The notes beneath the pieces were generated by a model that was not told the origin of the DNA, ran no database searches, and worked only from the letters and a program-made list of their open reading frames with translations. A stretch of 64,000 nucleotides of DNA from Puffinus mauretanicus (lineage: Eukaryota; Chordata; Aves; Procellariiformes; Procellariidae): the NCBI GenBank assembly GCA_023333565.1, contig JAJKFH010003493.1:992001-1056000 (forward strand), in the 5' to 3' direction. Position numbers and translations under genes: made by a program. Positions 51,450 through 61,831 of the stretch are shown here, piece after piece (the stretch's first letter is position 1; each line of letters opens with the position of its first letter).

Positions 51450-52225
51450 AGAGGGGACCTGCACGGGATCTGAAACAGAGGCACGCGCAGGTAGGAGCAG
51501 ATGGGCCCATGACCGGGACTCCTGTCCCCGGTAGTGACCAGTGGAGAGTAAGGGACCAGAGCAAGCATCTCTGCCCCAGCTGCTGACGCACGTGGCTCAG
51601 CATCTTCCTGCGCTCCAGGGAGGTTTGTATAGGAAGCAGAGGGGTATCTCTCTGACATGGTGCAACACCAGAGGCAGGGACACTTTTGGAGAAGAGGGGG
51701 TCATCCTAGCCCTACTCGCTCACCCCACACGGCTCTCTGCACACCCCAGTCAGCGCAGGGGAGCAGGGAGGCAGCAACAGGGTCAGTCTGCTCCACCAGC
51801 ACCACCCGGCATGCAGCCACATGGGCTACGGCCTCGCCAGGCCTCAGCCCTTGCTCCCCTCAACGGCCCCTGTTTGATGAGGGAGCTCTGTTTGCTCACC
51901 CTCCCTGACACTCCCAGCACCCCTGGGTGCTCACTCGGTGGCTTCCCTGCCCCGGTACCCAAGCACCTGGCAGCAGGCATGGCCCCTCTGGCCTGCTCCC
52001 CAAGCAAGGGCCACACGGACCTCCCCGTGCATCAGGCAGGCAGCTCTGGAAGGAAAAGGCAATATACATCCTTGCCACTGAGACTGCAGCTTGTTTTACG
52101 CTCCTGGTTTGTCTTCGCGCTTGTGGTGCTGCACAGCACGGTGAAAACTAGAACGCAGGCCGAGTGTGTAAATAAAGGCAGTAAAGCAGGATCTTGCACA
52201 TTGCACTTACTTCCTCATTGATCCT
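51450..52225 (+). other. GC-rich patch with an open frame, coding status doubtful
   Basis: The base composition rises clearly above its surroundings. A stop-free plus-strand frame runs from a GTG at 51541 to a stop at 52219-52221. The first ATG in that frame is at 51811, leaving 136 codons. The product is rich in Pro, Ala, Gly, Ser and Leu with no domain, signal peptide or repeat that I recognise. Overlapping frames on both strands are also open, as expected in GC-rich DNA. An AATAAA lies inside the frame end (about 52172). CpG dinucleotides seem below island density by eye. It could be part of a lncRNA or an exapted exon, but chance is the best explanation. Confidence 0.3.
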
Positions 52226-54420
52226 GGTGTGTCTTGTCTTGCCAAAACTAAAGCAAAACACAATGTTGGGAGGCTCTGAACAAGCTGCCAGTGTTTTGCT
52301 TGTACAGAGATTTTAATCTCTAATGGGACCTGCAGCATTAGGAGGGGGTAATGGAAATGCCCCCCATTTTAAAGAAAGGCATTTTTGGTTCTTTTTCTAT
52401 CTGTCACTGCAGCACAGCCACCAGTGGAACAAGCGGGTCCATTGCTCTCGTTCAGTATCACCGTCTTTCTTGAGAATTCATCTCGCTTCTGTCACTGCAA
52501 ATTAGAGACAGGTTTATTCCATTCAGCTTCCTATGCCCAATTCAGAAAAGCTACAATAGTCATAGAAAAACCTGAAGCTCTCTTTGCTCCTTTGGAGTGT
52601 GTCACCATAAATCATCCCAGCTAAAAGGCCATACGCCACTTTGTGCTACGTTCTCTCGGTTAATAAAATGCGCTAGATCTTAATGCTTCAGGGCAAAAAG
52701 ATGAGTCTTATGGGTCATGCTTTATCTATTTCAAGACACCAGGTAAATGGATAGTTCTGCATAAATGATGATTGCTTTAACTTAGTTCACACTAAGGAGC
52801 CACTGAAGAAACAGTTAAAATATTTTTGATTGCTATTCAATGGCCCAAAAATAATCAACCATGCAGGATATTCAGTTAAAAATCACGACATTTTGCAAAT
52901 GCATAAGCAGACATATTCCCTCCCCCCATAAACATAGACACAGTTACAAACCTAGGAGGAGTATTTCCCTTGGGTTTTTTTAAGCCTTTCACATTCACTT
53001 TTTCAAGCTATCCTTACGAAAGGTAGAAAAGTTATTTCACTGAAAAGAGCAAAAGAGGACCAAAATCTCCATTTAATCACAAGGCTTGAAAAATCGGTAC
53101 TTAACAAATAACTTTTAAAATCAGCCAGTAATACTAGAGCTATGATAAAATTGCAAGGTTTGGCAAAGCTGATAATACAAATAATTTTTACGTTTTCATT
53201 TTGAAAGGCAATCAGGGCAGACCTCATTTGTGTTCGATGCTCTAGAAATATAGAAGGCGGCTGTTGATGCTTAAAAAGATTCTCCTAAAGGAGATAGAAA
53301 TGTTATCTTTGGCATCATTTAAGGAAAACCAGGAGCTCTCTATTAGCTCAAGAAAGGCAGTCCAGGGTACAGGAGTGTTCACAGATAAGATTTCTCTTTC
53401 AGTTATACACTAGCACATAAGGCAAAGTGAAAATTAATGTAGGTTCTCCTGACAGGATTAAACAAATATCTTTCTTATAGCAGTAAGCTCATTTTATCCC
53501 TGAACTATTAACCAAAATAAGTGACAGAGAACAATTAAACCATTCATCTCAATTTAGGATCCTAATGCACACCCATGGTCAGCAGCACTTCTAAGTTCTT
53601 CGTTTTCATCAGCATTCATTTTTAGATGGTTTAATGCTGCCTCTGATTGCCGAGTGCTAAAATATGAATCTTCACACTTCTGAGTCACTGATGTAACTAA
53701 ACTGTGACTTGGGCATCAGAGAGTTTCCTGGGAGTAATGCAGGCAAGGGCCACGAAAACATCTGAGTCATGATTTCCAGGGTAAATCAAGCCCACCTTTC
53801 AAGTCAAAACTGAACAAACTCCCACGTTCTCCCTCTTCGCCTCACCAGCAACCCCCGGCAACTCCCTTCAGTGGTAGCTGGGTGGTTGATACCTCGGTTT
53901 TGGGCTTTTTGTGAGCCTGAAAATTACTCACTGCTCCTGCTTCTTCTGACAGCATCAGCACTGGCTTCCATAAAGGCGTTAAAATACACGTTTTCCTGAG
54001 ATAAGCATATTCCTCTTGACTGAACATCCTCAACCGATGGATGTACAGGTGAGTAGGAATAGGAGCAGGTACAGTTTTGCTTCAGGTCCTGGGCCTGCTA
54101 GCTGCGAACACCTTGCATCTCACACTCCTCCAGCTAGATGTGTGTTGTAAAGGGCCATAGCTACATCCTTAGCTAGACCTTTTTAGAAGCGAGGGGCTGT
54201 AAGTAAGAAAAGATGGAAGCTATAAATCAGTAGACTAAAAATATTGTCTCTGGTGTCAGTGTAATGAGCTAACCACTCATTTTCTCCCAGTAATAGGGAG
54301 AAAAATGAGGGGATATTTTGTCACATTGAAACAAATAAGCAAACCATCCTTCATCTTTCTTCCATGCTCTTCAAATTTAGCCAAAAAGAAAAAAATCATC
54401 TGTAAATTTGAAGGGAATGG

Positions 54421-54440
54421 CTTTCCTTTCCTTTCCTTTG
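54421..54440. repeat. (CTTTC)n microsatellite
   Basis: A pentamer repeat of about four units. Confidence 0.9.
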
Positions 54441-55247
54441 TTTTGATTTTCTCAAGTCTCAACTTCTGGAGTCTTCTAGGATTGCCTGGGCTAGATAGAT
54501 AGCTGTCTAGTTGACCTTGTAATAGGTTTTTCTTTGCCTTAGAGGTCTGGAAAACCACAAGGAGGGAGGAGATAGGGAGTGAAGGTGCAAGGAGGTGGAT
54601 GTTGCCCTCCCAAGGGCCTGTCAAACCTCACGGTTGGGATGCAACACGTCCTTAGCTGTGCACACTTTCTCCCGCGAACCCTTCTTCTGGAACAACTGCT
54701 GTTGGCAGCAACTGGGACGGGAGCCCCAGTGTCCTGCCTGGCAGCAGAGCAAACCGCAGCACAGAACTGCCATGGAGGCACAGCACCTCTCCCCCAGGAG
54801 GCACGAACAAGGGTAGACAACAGCACCCCATTTCCCCTCTTCTTCCAGAGAATCACAGCAAGTTCCTCGAGGAGATACTCACCCAGATGCTCTCACCAGC
54901 TCTCACTGGAAGTTTCCCTTTGGGAAGGCAGACTTGAAGCGTTCACTCTCTGACTGGCATTCTTGCGTTCAGCCTCTGTTTCTTGGCAGGGCTGTGGCTG
55001 CAGTCTGGCAAATTGACATTCCTATCAGGTAGGAAAATTAGTGAGGAAAATGCTTTTGAAATAAAACTCACTGTCTACATTGCATCAGTAATTCTTATTT
55101 CTTCCATTTTTTTCACACTTGTCATATTAAATATATCTGCTTACAAAAAGATAATGAGCCTAATCTCTCCCACTTTCTGTCCGGCAAGTCAGGCATAGTA
55201 CAATTATATTAGTACCAAACCTATGCAAATAATTTTGCAGTTCTGGT

Positions 55248-55280
55248 TATTAGTATTAGTATTAGTATTAATATTAGTAC
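55248..55280. repeat. (ATTAGT)n microsatellite
   Basis: A hexamer repeat of about five units, with one unit altered to ATTAAT. Confidence 0.95.
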
Positions 55281-55616
55281 TTTCACCAGAGCCTGAAAAT
55301 TAATTGTGTTGTTTTCAGGAATTAACCAATACTCCAACTCTGCTGGAGCTCTTTCTGAGGGATTTAGCCCCAGTACTATTGTTTTCATTTGAATCCTGCA
55401 GAACGAGTAACTGTAGAGAGAAATCTAAAATTAGGGTCAGATGAGAGAGGAGATTCTTCACACTGAAAATAAATCAGAGAGTCACCTGTATCTGCCAAAG
55501 AGTTACGTACAGTTAGACCTTGTATGGGTACAGAGATGTGGTTTTGTAATATTAAACATAAGGACCAAAGGGTTCAACAAAGCTTCCTCCAGGAGCAATT
55601 TCTAAAGGATACAGGT

Positions 55617-55679
55617 AAGCCTGAATCGACTGGTCTCTTGCTTGCACAAAACAAGCAAGAGGTCTTTTACTGAGGCCTT
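55617..55679 (+). other. Imperfect hairpin, about 63 nt
   Basis: CTCTTGCTTG (55635-55644) pairs perfectly with CAAGCAAGAG (55652-55661) around the 7-nt loop CACAAAA. Three more pairs (two G-U) extend the stem. Beyond an internal loop, AAGCCT (55617-55622) pairs with AGGC-TT (55673-55679, one bulged C). It is shaped like a small RNA precursor but has a large internal loop. Confidence 0.4.
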
Positions 55680-55788
55680 CAGTGGTCTAAATAAATCAAT
55701 ATGAGCTCCTTTTCTTCCTTTCTAAGGACAGCACTTAAACCCTTTTTTAGTACTCAACTGCTGGCTTTAAGTCAGTCGATTCGTTTTA

Positions 55789-55812
55789 AAAACAAAACAA
55801 AACAAAAACCAA
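55789..55812. repeat. (AAAAC)n simple repeat
   Basis: A-rich repeat with C every four or five bases. Confidence 0.85.
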
Positions 55813-55919
55813 ACAATAGCACACATAAAGCGAACAATTATTCTGGGAGATACCCTTAACATTTTCCATGGTCTGACACCTACACACTGGCTGGGCAGAG
55901 GACACCAGTAAATATTTTT

Positions 55920-56105
55920 TACTAATGCTGAACAAAATTTATGTCTAACATCAAAGCATTTATTTCTCTGTGAGGGCTAGCCATTCGCCAGAATTGTCCT
56001 TTGTGTTTTGATTGATGGCAAAGTGTACACCAAATAGATCAATAGCACAATTAAACTGATTGCGCAACTAAAAGAAGGCCAAATATCGGTTCTATTTAGG
56101 TTGCA
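55920..56105. promoter_or_regulatory. Candidate conserved non-coding element
   Basis: Smooth, repeat-free block with a SOX-like CCTTTGTG (55999) next to TGATTGATGG (56009), a PBX/MEIS-type site, and an AATTAAAC core (56050). No coding frame. Inference only. Confidence 0.27.
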
Positions 56106-57004
56106 AATGAAGTTATTCAGAATCTTCTGTGGACTTCAGGTGGGGCCCCAAATTTGCTAGACAGTTAAAAGTCTTTGGGTGGAGATGTTGGCCTTTGGCT
56201 ACAATCAAAAGTGGTGCAGGAGAACACCTGGAGAACAGTGGCAGCAGCTTTACCTTAAACGGGGTTGGGCATTTGCCTGTCAGAGTAGGATGAGGTGATC
56301 TCATAGAAAAAAGAGGAAGTCTTTATTCCTCTGAAACTTTCCTCGTGTTTAGCACTGTGGAACTGCATGAGAAGATAAGTCTGCTTTCAGTGCTGCTGAC
56401 GGAAAAACAACTTACGCGTGGTGTCTTGGCTGCTGCTTGTATACAGCAGTCCCTTCGTGTGTCCCCCTGCTTCCTGCTCAGCCTCCTGCTCCTTTTAGAG
56501 TTAGTTGCATTTAAATGGTCCTAACTTGGCTTTGAAGTTCATATTTCTTTGAGGGGAATGAAGTGATGTACTTACGTCTTCAATTGTTTGCTTGGTGGCA
56601 GTTGTTTGCAAGACTGGCTTAGTGAGGAAGTGGAATTCGGGGAGTTTTACATCGGCAGTAATAACCCGCAGCACTTCTACAGCCTCCTCTGTCTTCAAAG
56701 TCCTGTGCAAATACGAGCTGATTAATCACACTGATGAGCGCCCGGTAGGCCGTCGTTTTAAAAAGAAAGCGTTTTGTTCTGTACAAAACAAACGGTAATG
56801 AGGAGCTATTAAAAACACACTATCCATTTACTCCCCCAGTGTCTAAATAGACTGAAGCTTCAAATAGTTTATAGGCAAAACCAAAGGTGCATAAATTGGT
56901 GATTTAAGGAGTGTTTTTCCCTCTCCCAGTACCTCCAATGTCAGACTATTTTTCTCATTGTCTTTACATTTCCTAGCATTTGAAAATTATAAGAGGGTGT
57001 AAAG

Positions 57005-57019
57005 AAAAAAAAAAAAAAA
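57005..57019. repeat. Poly-A tract (15 A)
   Basis: A homopolymer run preceded by AAAG. I see no retrocopy upstream. Confidence 0.95.
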
Positions 57020-57260
57020 CAGCCCAGGAATTCAACTTCTTATCCACCTGGCTGTTAAGGTAATCACTGGTAGAATGCACTGTTGTTTCGAGAGGAGAGC
57101 CAGACGGGCTGGAACAATAGCAGTGTGTATAAACTTTCCCCATTCACCTCAAAGGGCTTCGGTTCTAACACCTCATTAAGATGGTTTAAATGCTAAAGCT
57201 GCCGTTTTGTTGTTGATTATCATATCAGAAACCTTCACCTAACATATTTAATTAGTACAG
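57020..57260. promoter_or_regulatory. Candidate conserved non-coding element
   Basis: Repeat-free block with CATTAAG, GATTATC and TTTAATTAG cores (57173, 57215 and 57247) and no coding frame. The texture is that of a developmental enhancer. Not tested by alignment. Confidence 0.27.
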
Positions 57261-58501
57261 CTACAAGCCCTGGCATGTCTTCATGGAGGAGTAGGTTTCA
57301 GATTTAAGCTATGTAAATACTGCAGTCACAAGTCAAGTGCTCCTGAAGGCTGGTGGTCCACAGCTGGCTTTGTCAACGCTTGTAATCTTTCTCTCTTTTC
57401 TACTTTTTTTTCATTCTTGTTCCATAGATCTAATTTTGTTTTATCCCATGTCGAATTTGTACCCACATAATGTTTGTCATTAGGATCACAGCTGTACCCC
57501 TGCAAGAAGTAGTAGTTAACATTTTCACGCAATTAGGTGTGATGTATAATTTTGAAGAGTGAATTTCTTCCTTTCTCTGTCTTTCCTTCCGAAGACTCAT
57601 TGCTACAGGTACTGTTAACTTCTTCCTCCGCATCTTGTTAGTGCGATTTCAGCTCAGTTAAAATGAGGCTTTATTGGCACGACAAGCTACGCAAGTGTCA
57701 CCGAAGTGTTAGGGAGAAAAGAATCATGCTACTCTGAGCGTGAACCGATGGCGAGGGGCACAAGGTCAGGGAGTGGGGCCCTAGTCAGTCCCCAGCTCTG
57801 TGGACTGGCTGGGGACCAACCTGAGGCAGCTCCGAGTGCTGAACTGAGCCCAGCAATATTGGGATCTAAGGCGGAGGGGGGGAAAGATGTGTTGAGCAAG
57901 GAAAATGCCAGGCCCATAACACCTGCACTGTAGCTTGTGAATTCCCTGAATTGCAGTCAGATACCATCACTCTCAGTGTGTTACAAATGCCTAGGTAGAC
58001 GGTTTAGGAGACTGAAATTCATTAGCTGCCTTTAAATAACCAGATGGACAGATAAGATCTCTACCCCACTTACTTTGCCTATCCCATAAGTGCTCTCTTT
58101 CTGGTCAGCCTGTCCATCTGCATTTCTACAAAACAGCACATCTAAGCTAGCATCTGGATGCTGTCTGAGAGAAACTATATATGATAATACTGGATTTTTA
58201 CCACAATAGCTTGCCCTTTTCTCTGCTTGCATCCCCAAATTGTTTAGTTTGCATTCAAATACATGTAGTGCATTACCTCTACCTGCAAATGGCACTTTAC
58301 TTAAATTCAAAGACACCCGCTCTGTCTCAGAGAGTCCCTGCACTGTGCATTGCTGGAGAAAGGATGGCTGTTTTGTGATGCTTATACACTGGCTTAGGTA
58401 ACCACCGCTGCCACTATTGGGGGTGGGACGCTGGACTCAGTGGACTTAGGTCAAGCTGATAAGACCATTCTTACACTTTGTGTCTAGTTGGTAGTAGTCT
58501 T

Positions 58502-58526
58502 TGTGGTAGTCAGGGTGACTACCACA
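58502..58526. repeat. Perfect 11-bp hairpin, GGG loop
   Basis: TGTGGTAGTCA (58502-58512) pairs completely with TGACTACCACA (58516-58526), leaving GGG as loop. Eleven uninterrupted pairs with a minimal loop make it one of the tightest stems in the window. Confidence 0.9.
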
Positions 58527-59428
58527 GGTGAACAGTCATGTCCTGCTGCTCCTGAGGTGAGTCACGTTCGGCTAATGCCAATTTGACCATGCCAGCTCCT
58601 GCCTAGGCTGCGTGTTTGAAACAATGGGGTTTAGCACAGCTTCTTGGGCTTGCACTCCAGCACAAGCTTTTCCCCATCTACAGGTACTGCGGCCACCTGT
58701 TGTTAGCACTGGCTAGTTTATCTAGCGTAAACAGAAAGTAATTCTATTCAATCTAATTGTCAGGTTGTCTGTTGACTCCACTAACAGAGAAACCAAATAG
58801 TGTCAGTTACCAAGAATATTTTTAGGGGAGAGAAGTGGAAGGAGGAGGAATGAAGCAGATACATGAGGTTCTGTACAGGCACCACTAATCCCTCTGACAT
58901 TGTACACAAACCACGCTTCAAATACAAATGATCTTGTATGTAGCTGGTTTCTTACAGTGGAAGATTGCTTCTTGATTGGGTCATCCCACCTTCCTCTTCC
59001 CATAGGGACAATGTCAACCAAACCCAAAAGAAAACCTGCTAATAGGCTAGCTGTTGTCATGCTCTTATAGTCACATTTCCCATTTTTCCAGCTCACAGTG
59101 ACTGACCATGGGCTGGAGTTTAAGCAATCAAGCACACATGCATCCACAGGCATGGCTGTGAAAGCTTGTAACTGTGCCGCTGACATGACTACTCCTTTGA
59201 ACTGAGTAATGTGGTAGCTGCACTGCTAAAATGAGCTCTGCTGAAGTGAACTCTTTTCTTTTCCTACTTGAAAATGTTCCTTCAAGCTCACTCCCATCTA
59301 CAGTGCAATTTTCTCTGCACTGTAAGATATATTTTTACCTATTGGACTTAAGAAGTAAAGCAGTTCAGTGAGAGCAGCTTACTGCAAGCGTGAAAGAAAT
59401 GGAAAAAAGGCCCAGACAAGCCAAGAAA

Positions 59429-59503
59429 CTTGGTTTCTTTAACCATCTGCTGTCATATAGGTCGGAGTTCACCTATGACAGCAGTTGTTGAGGAATAACC
59501 GAG
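59429..59503 (+). ncRNA. Candidate microRNA-like hairpin precursor
   Basis: CTGCTGTCATATAGGT (59447-59462) pairs with ACCTATGACAGCAG (59471-59484), 14 pairs with one 2-nt bulge, around the loop CGGAGTTC. The stem continues outward. GGTTTCTTTAACCAT pairs with TTGTTGAGGAATAACC through about 13 pairs including two G-U, one T-T mismatch and two small bulges, and three further pairs reach 59429/59503. About 30 pairs over 75 nt with no multiloop fits the length and shape of a pre-miRNA. I do not recognise either arm as a known mature miRNA. A decayed MITE is the main alternative. The opposite strand would fold almost as well, so the strand is a guess. Confidence 0.35.
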
Positions 59504-60110
59504 GAGGACTTTTCTTATTACTGTATATGTTTTCACTTAACCCCCACAGATCTTGAAAGTAAGTTAGTTAAAAAGAACAAGCGCTTTGAAATAAGAGTTT
59601 TATACATGAGGTTTTTTAGGACTGATCCGAAGTGTGGTAAAACGATGCTCAGACTAGTTCCTAGTCATTAACACTTAAGGTACAAATTTCCAGTCCTTAC
59701 TCATGTTGGGGAGCATCTGTGTGAGTAATACCTTGTTTGACTAGAAGGGGTCCTTGGGTGACTCAGTATTCATCAGTATGACTGAGAGTTACAGTCAGGT
59801 CCCCAAACACCGAGGAAAGAATCTTGTATTCTTTATATTTCAGTTGTGTGTGCAACCTTCATTGAATTAAAGATGACCAATTGCTAGTCCTGCAACGAGA
59901 ACAGTTTCCACTGTGTAGGGTGACCTGTAAGGAATTGCTTCTCTCATGGGGAATTGCCATTCCCCATGCACTAACATATGGTTTCTTAGACTTATCTGAG
60001 AAGAAAAGCTGTTCCAGGAACATTCAGGCTACCAATCACATTGGTTTATAACCTAATAACAAAGCAGGAAGAGCAGGGAAGTATAAAGCAGAGAAAAGGG
60101 ATTTAAGATA

Positions 60111-60155
60111 CATCTTTTATGGTATAGAGATGGTATAGTACCATCTTTTATGGTA
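60111..60155. repeat. Short direct repeat, 31-bp spacing
   Basis: CATCTTTTATGGTA occurs at 60111 and again at 60142, and the spacer carries further ATGGTATAG repetition. A slippage-type local duplication. Confidence 0.8.
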
Positions 60156-60337
60156 ATTAAGAAGTAGGTAATCATGTAGATTTGATTTGTTGAGAACAGG
60201 AGTACAATCAGCAGAGGAGAAACATCTTTACACCTCACCTTTTTTTAAATAATGACTTCTTGTAAAAGAGAAGGAAGGTCTAAATTTGCAAAGAAACAAA
60301 AGAGAAACTAGGCTGAGCAACAAGATGGGGAGGAAGG

Positions 60338-60490
60338 AGAGTTTTGTGGTTATAACACTCAACAAGAACCAGCTCAGAACATCTGGGTTCACTTTCTTCA
60401 TCTCCCAGAGATTTCTTGTCCTTGGGCAAGTCACTTACATCTTTGTACTTCAGTTCTCTCTTTATGCAAGAGACTGGAACACTTCATTTC
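60338..60490 (+). mobile_element. MIR-type SINE
   Basis: The stretch from 60341 (GTTTTGTGGTTATAACACTC) matches the tRNA-derived head of MIR, and CATCTGGGTTCACTTTC (60380) the B-box area. The strongest match is the conserved core, CTTGGGCAAGTCACTTACAT at 60421, followed by CTTTGTACTTCAGTT, the counterpart of the MIR core's CTCTGTGCCTCAGTT. The match is collinear over about 150 bp. MIR predates the amniote split, so the insertion is very old and the preserved core is unusual in a bird. Confidence 0.75.
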
Positions 60491-61062
60491 GACTGAAATC
60501 TGTTCTGGGCTGTGCTTGCCTCTTCACCTATGTGTACCTGTTACACGTAGCACAGTTATTTTACAAATAATACATCCTAATATCCTTAGAGAGATTTGAT
60601 AAACTTGTATGTACTTTTGTAGAATTCTGGCTGTAGATCTGCTTTCGATCATCTGGTAGCAGCCCGATGGTGTAATTTCTCCCAAGCCCTCAGTACAGTC
60701 TCTCATGAAAAAGAAGAACTTCCACAGAAAGGGATCCATCCTGAAACAGCTGGGGAAACACAGGAGGCAGAGTAATTACAAACCGATAAGCAAATATATC
60801 CAGTTTTTGCAAGGAATGCATAATTTATCCTCCTCCCGCACTCCCTGGAGCAGTTTTTTCTAGGTACTAATACAAGCCTTATCGTTGTAAGAGCTGCAGC
60901 TTAGCCTTCCAACACCTGTCAAGGTGTAGAAAGGGAAAGCAACATCCTCCCTTAATGAACAGGTGGAACTGAAGCACAGGCTACATTCAAACTCAAATCA
61001 CCTGGCAACTTGGCATAAAACCAGGATCAGAGCCTAACTCACCTCAGTATGTGCATTACTGT

Positions 61063-61124
61063 GTTCACTAAAAATAGACTTCAGCTCATCTAAGTTCACT
61101 GAAAGTAGACTTCAGCTTCATTTA
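61063..61124. repeat. Tandem duplication, 31-bp unit x 2
   Basis: GTTCACTAAAAATAGACTTC at 61063 recurs as GTTCACTGAAAGTAGACTTC at 61094, with matching continuation (CAGCT-CAT). A few substitutions separate the copies. Confidence 0.85.
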
Positions 61125-61333
61125 GACAAAAGACTAAAGAACTTAGTTACAGTAGGGGCCCCCTGTGAATGATGGAAGGAGTCATTTCCTCTAATGTCTA
61201 AATCACCCGCGCTGCAGGAGCATGTATCTCTCCACTGAATATACAAAGCATCAATGAGATGCTTGAGGTTATGTAAGTACTTTGCTATACCATTTAATAT
61301 TTCATTGCATAATTCTTGCTTCCTCAGAAACAT

Positions 61334-61361
61334 TCTTTGCCACAGAGTCTTTGCCACAGAG
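61334..61361. repeat. Tandem duplication, 14-bp unit x 2
   Basis: TCTTTGCCACAGAG is perfectly duplicated in tandem, which implies a recent event. Confidence 0.9.
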
Positions 61362-61531
61362 CAGTGGTGTTAAATGCCACAATCTTGCCTTAGACATCAA
61401 TGGTATTATTTCCTTTTTGACAGTTTAAATCACTGTTATACTTAGATCATTTGTCAAATCCCAGCCAAGAGACATTCTGAACTCAGGATTCTGGGCAAGT
61501 GAAGGAAAAGACCTTGAAATATTTGATTATT

Positions 61532-61546
61532 CCCCCCCCCCCCCCC
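61532..61546. repeat. Poly-C tract (15 C)
   Basis: An uninterrupted run of fifteen C. Such runs are rare in vertebrate DNA, unstable, and also prone to miscounting in sequencing. Confidence 0.95.
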
Positions 61547-61814
61547 ATGAATCCTAAAATATTCTGTTACAGGTTGGGAATTATAAACATGTTGTTGATT
61601 GTGTGAAGCTGCTTTAAAATTCATTAATCATTAACAAAAATAGGGTGGCAGGAAAAACATAACAGTGAGAGAGAGAAGATTTGACCTGATGTTACCAACA
61701 TGAGGGGGGGAAAAAAAGAAATGGAGCTGTATGCTATGCACTGTCTCACGCCTCCACTCTGTTCTGTAGAGTTCCCTTGGTTTCAAGGTAGTCTAGTGTC
61801 AATAATTCCCATTT

Positions 61815-61831
61815 CTTGTTTGTTTGTTTGT
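61815..61831. repeat. (TTTG)n microsatellite
   Basis: About four tetranucleotide units. Confidence 0.9.

Larger units (their letters stand above)
52226..60337. other. Unique non-coding DNA with several hairpins and smooth blocks
   Basis: No supported gene. The part from about 52600 to 53800 is smooth and repeat-free. Hairpins at 55617, 58502 and 59429, candidate elements at 55.9 and 57.0 kb, and several simple repeats are listed separately. Confidence 0.5.

Noticed and set aside
38961..51826. Shared 16-mer ATGCAGCCACATGGGC near 38963 and 51811
   Set aside because: Flanks do not align, and a 16-base match between two sites in 64 kb is near chance expectation.
57005..57019. Poly-A run as the tail of a processed pseudogene
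   Set aside because: The upstream sequence has no gene-like frame.
58803..59186. 127-codon minus-strand frame with a possible membrane-like segment
   Set aside because: A single short hydrophobic patch, with no homology that I recognise.
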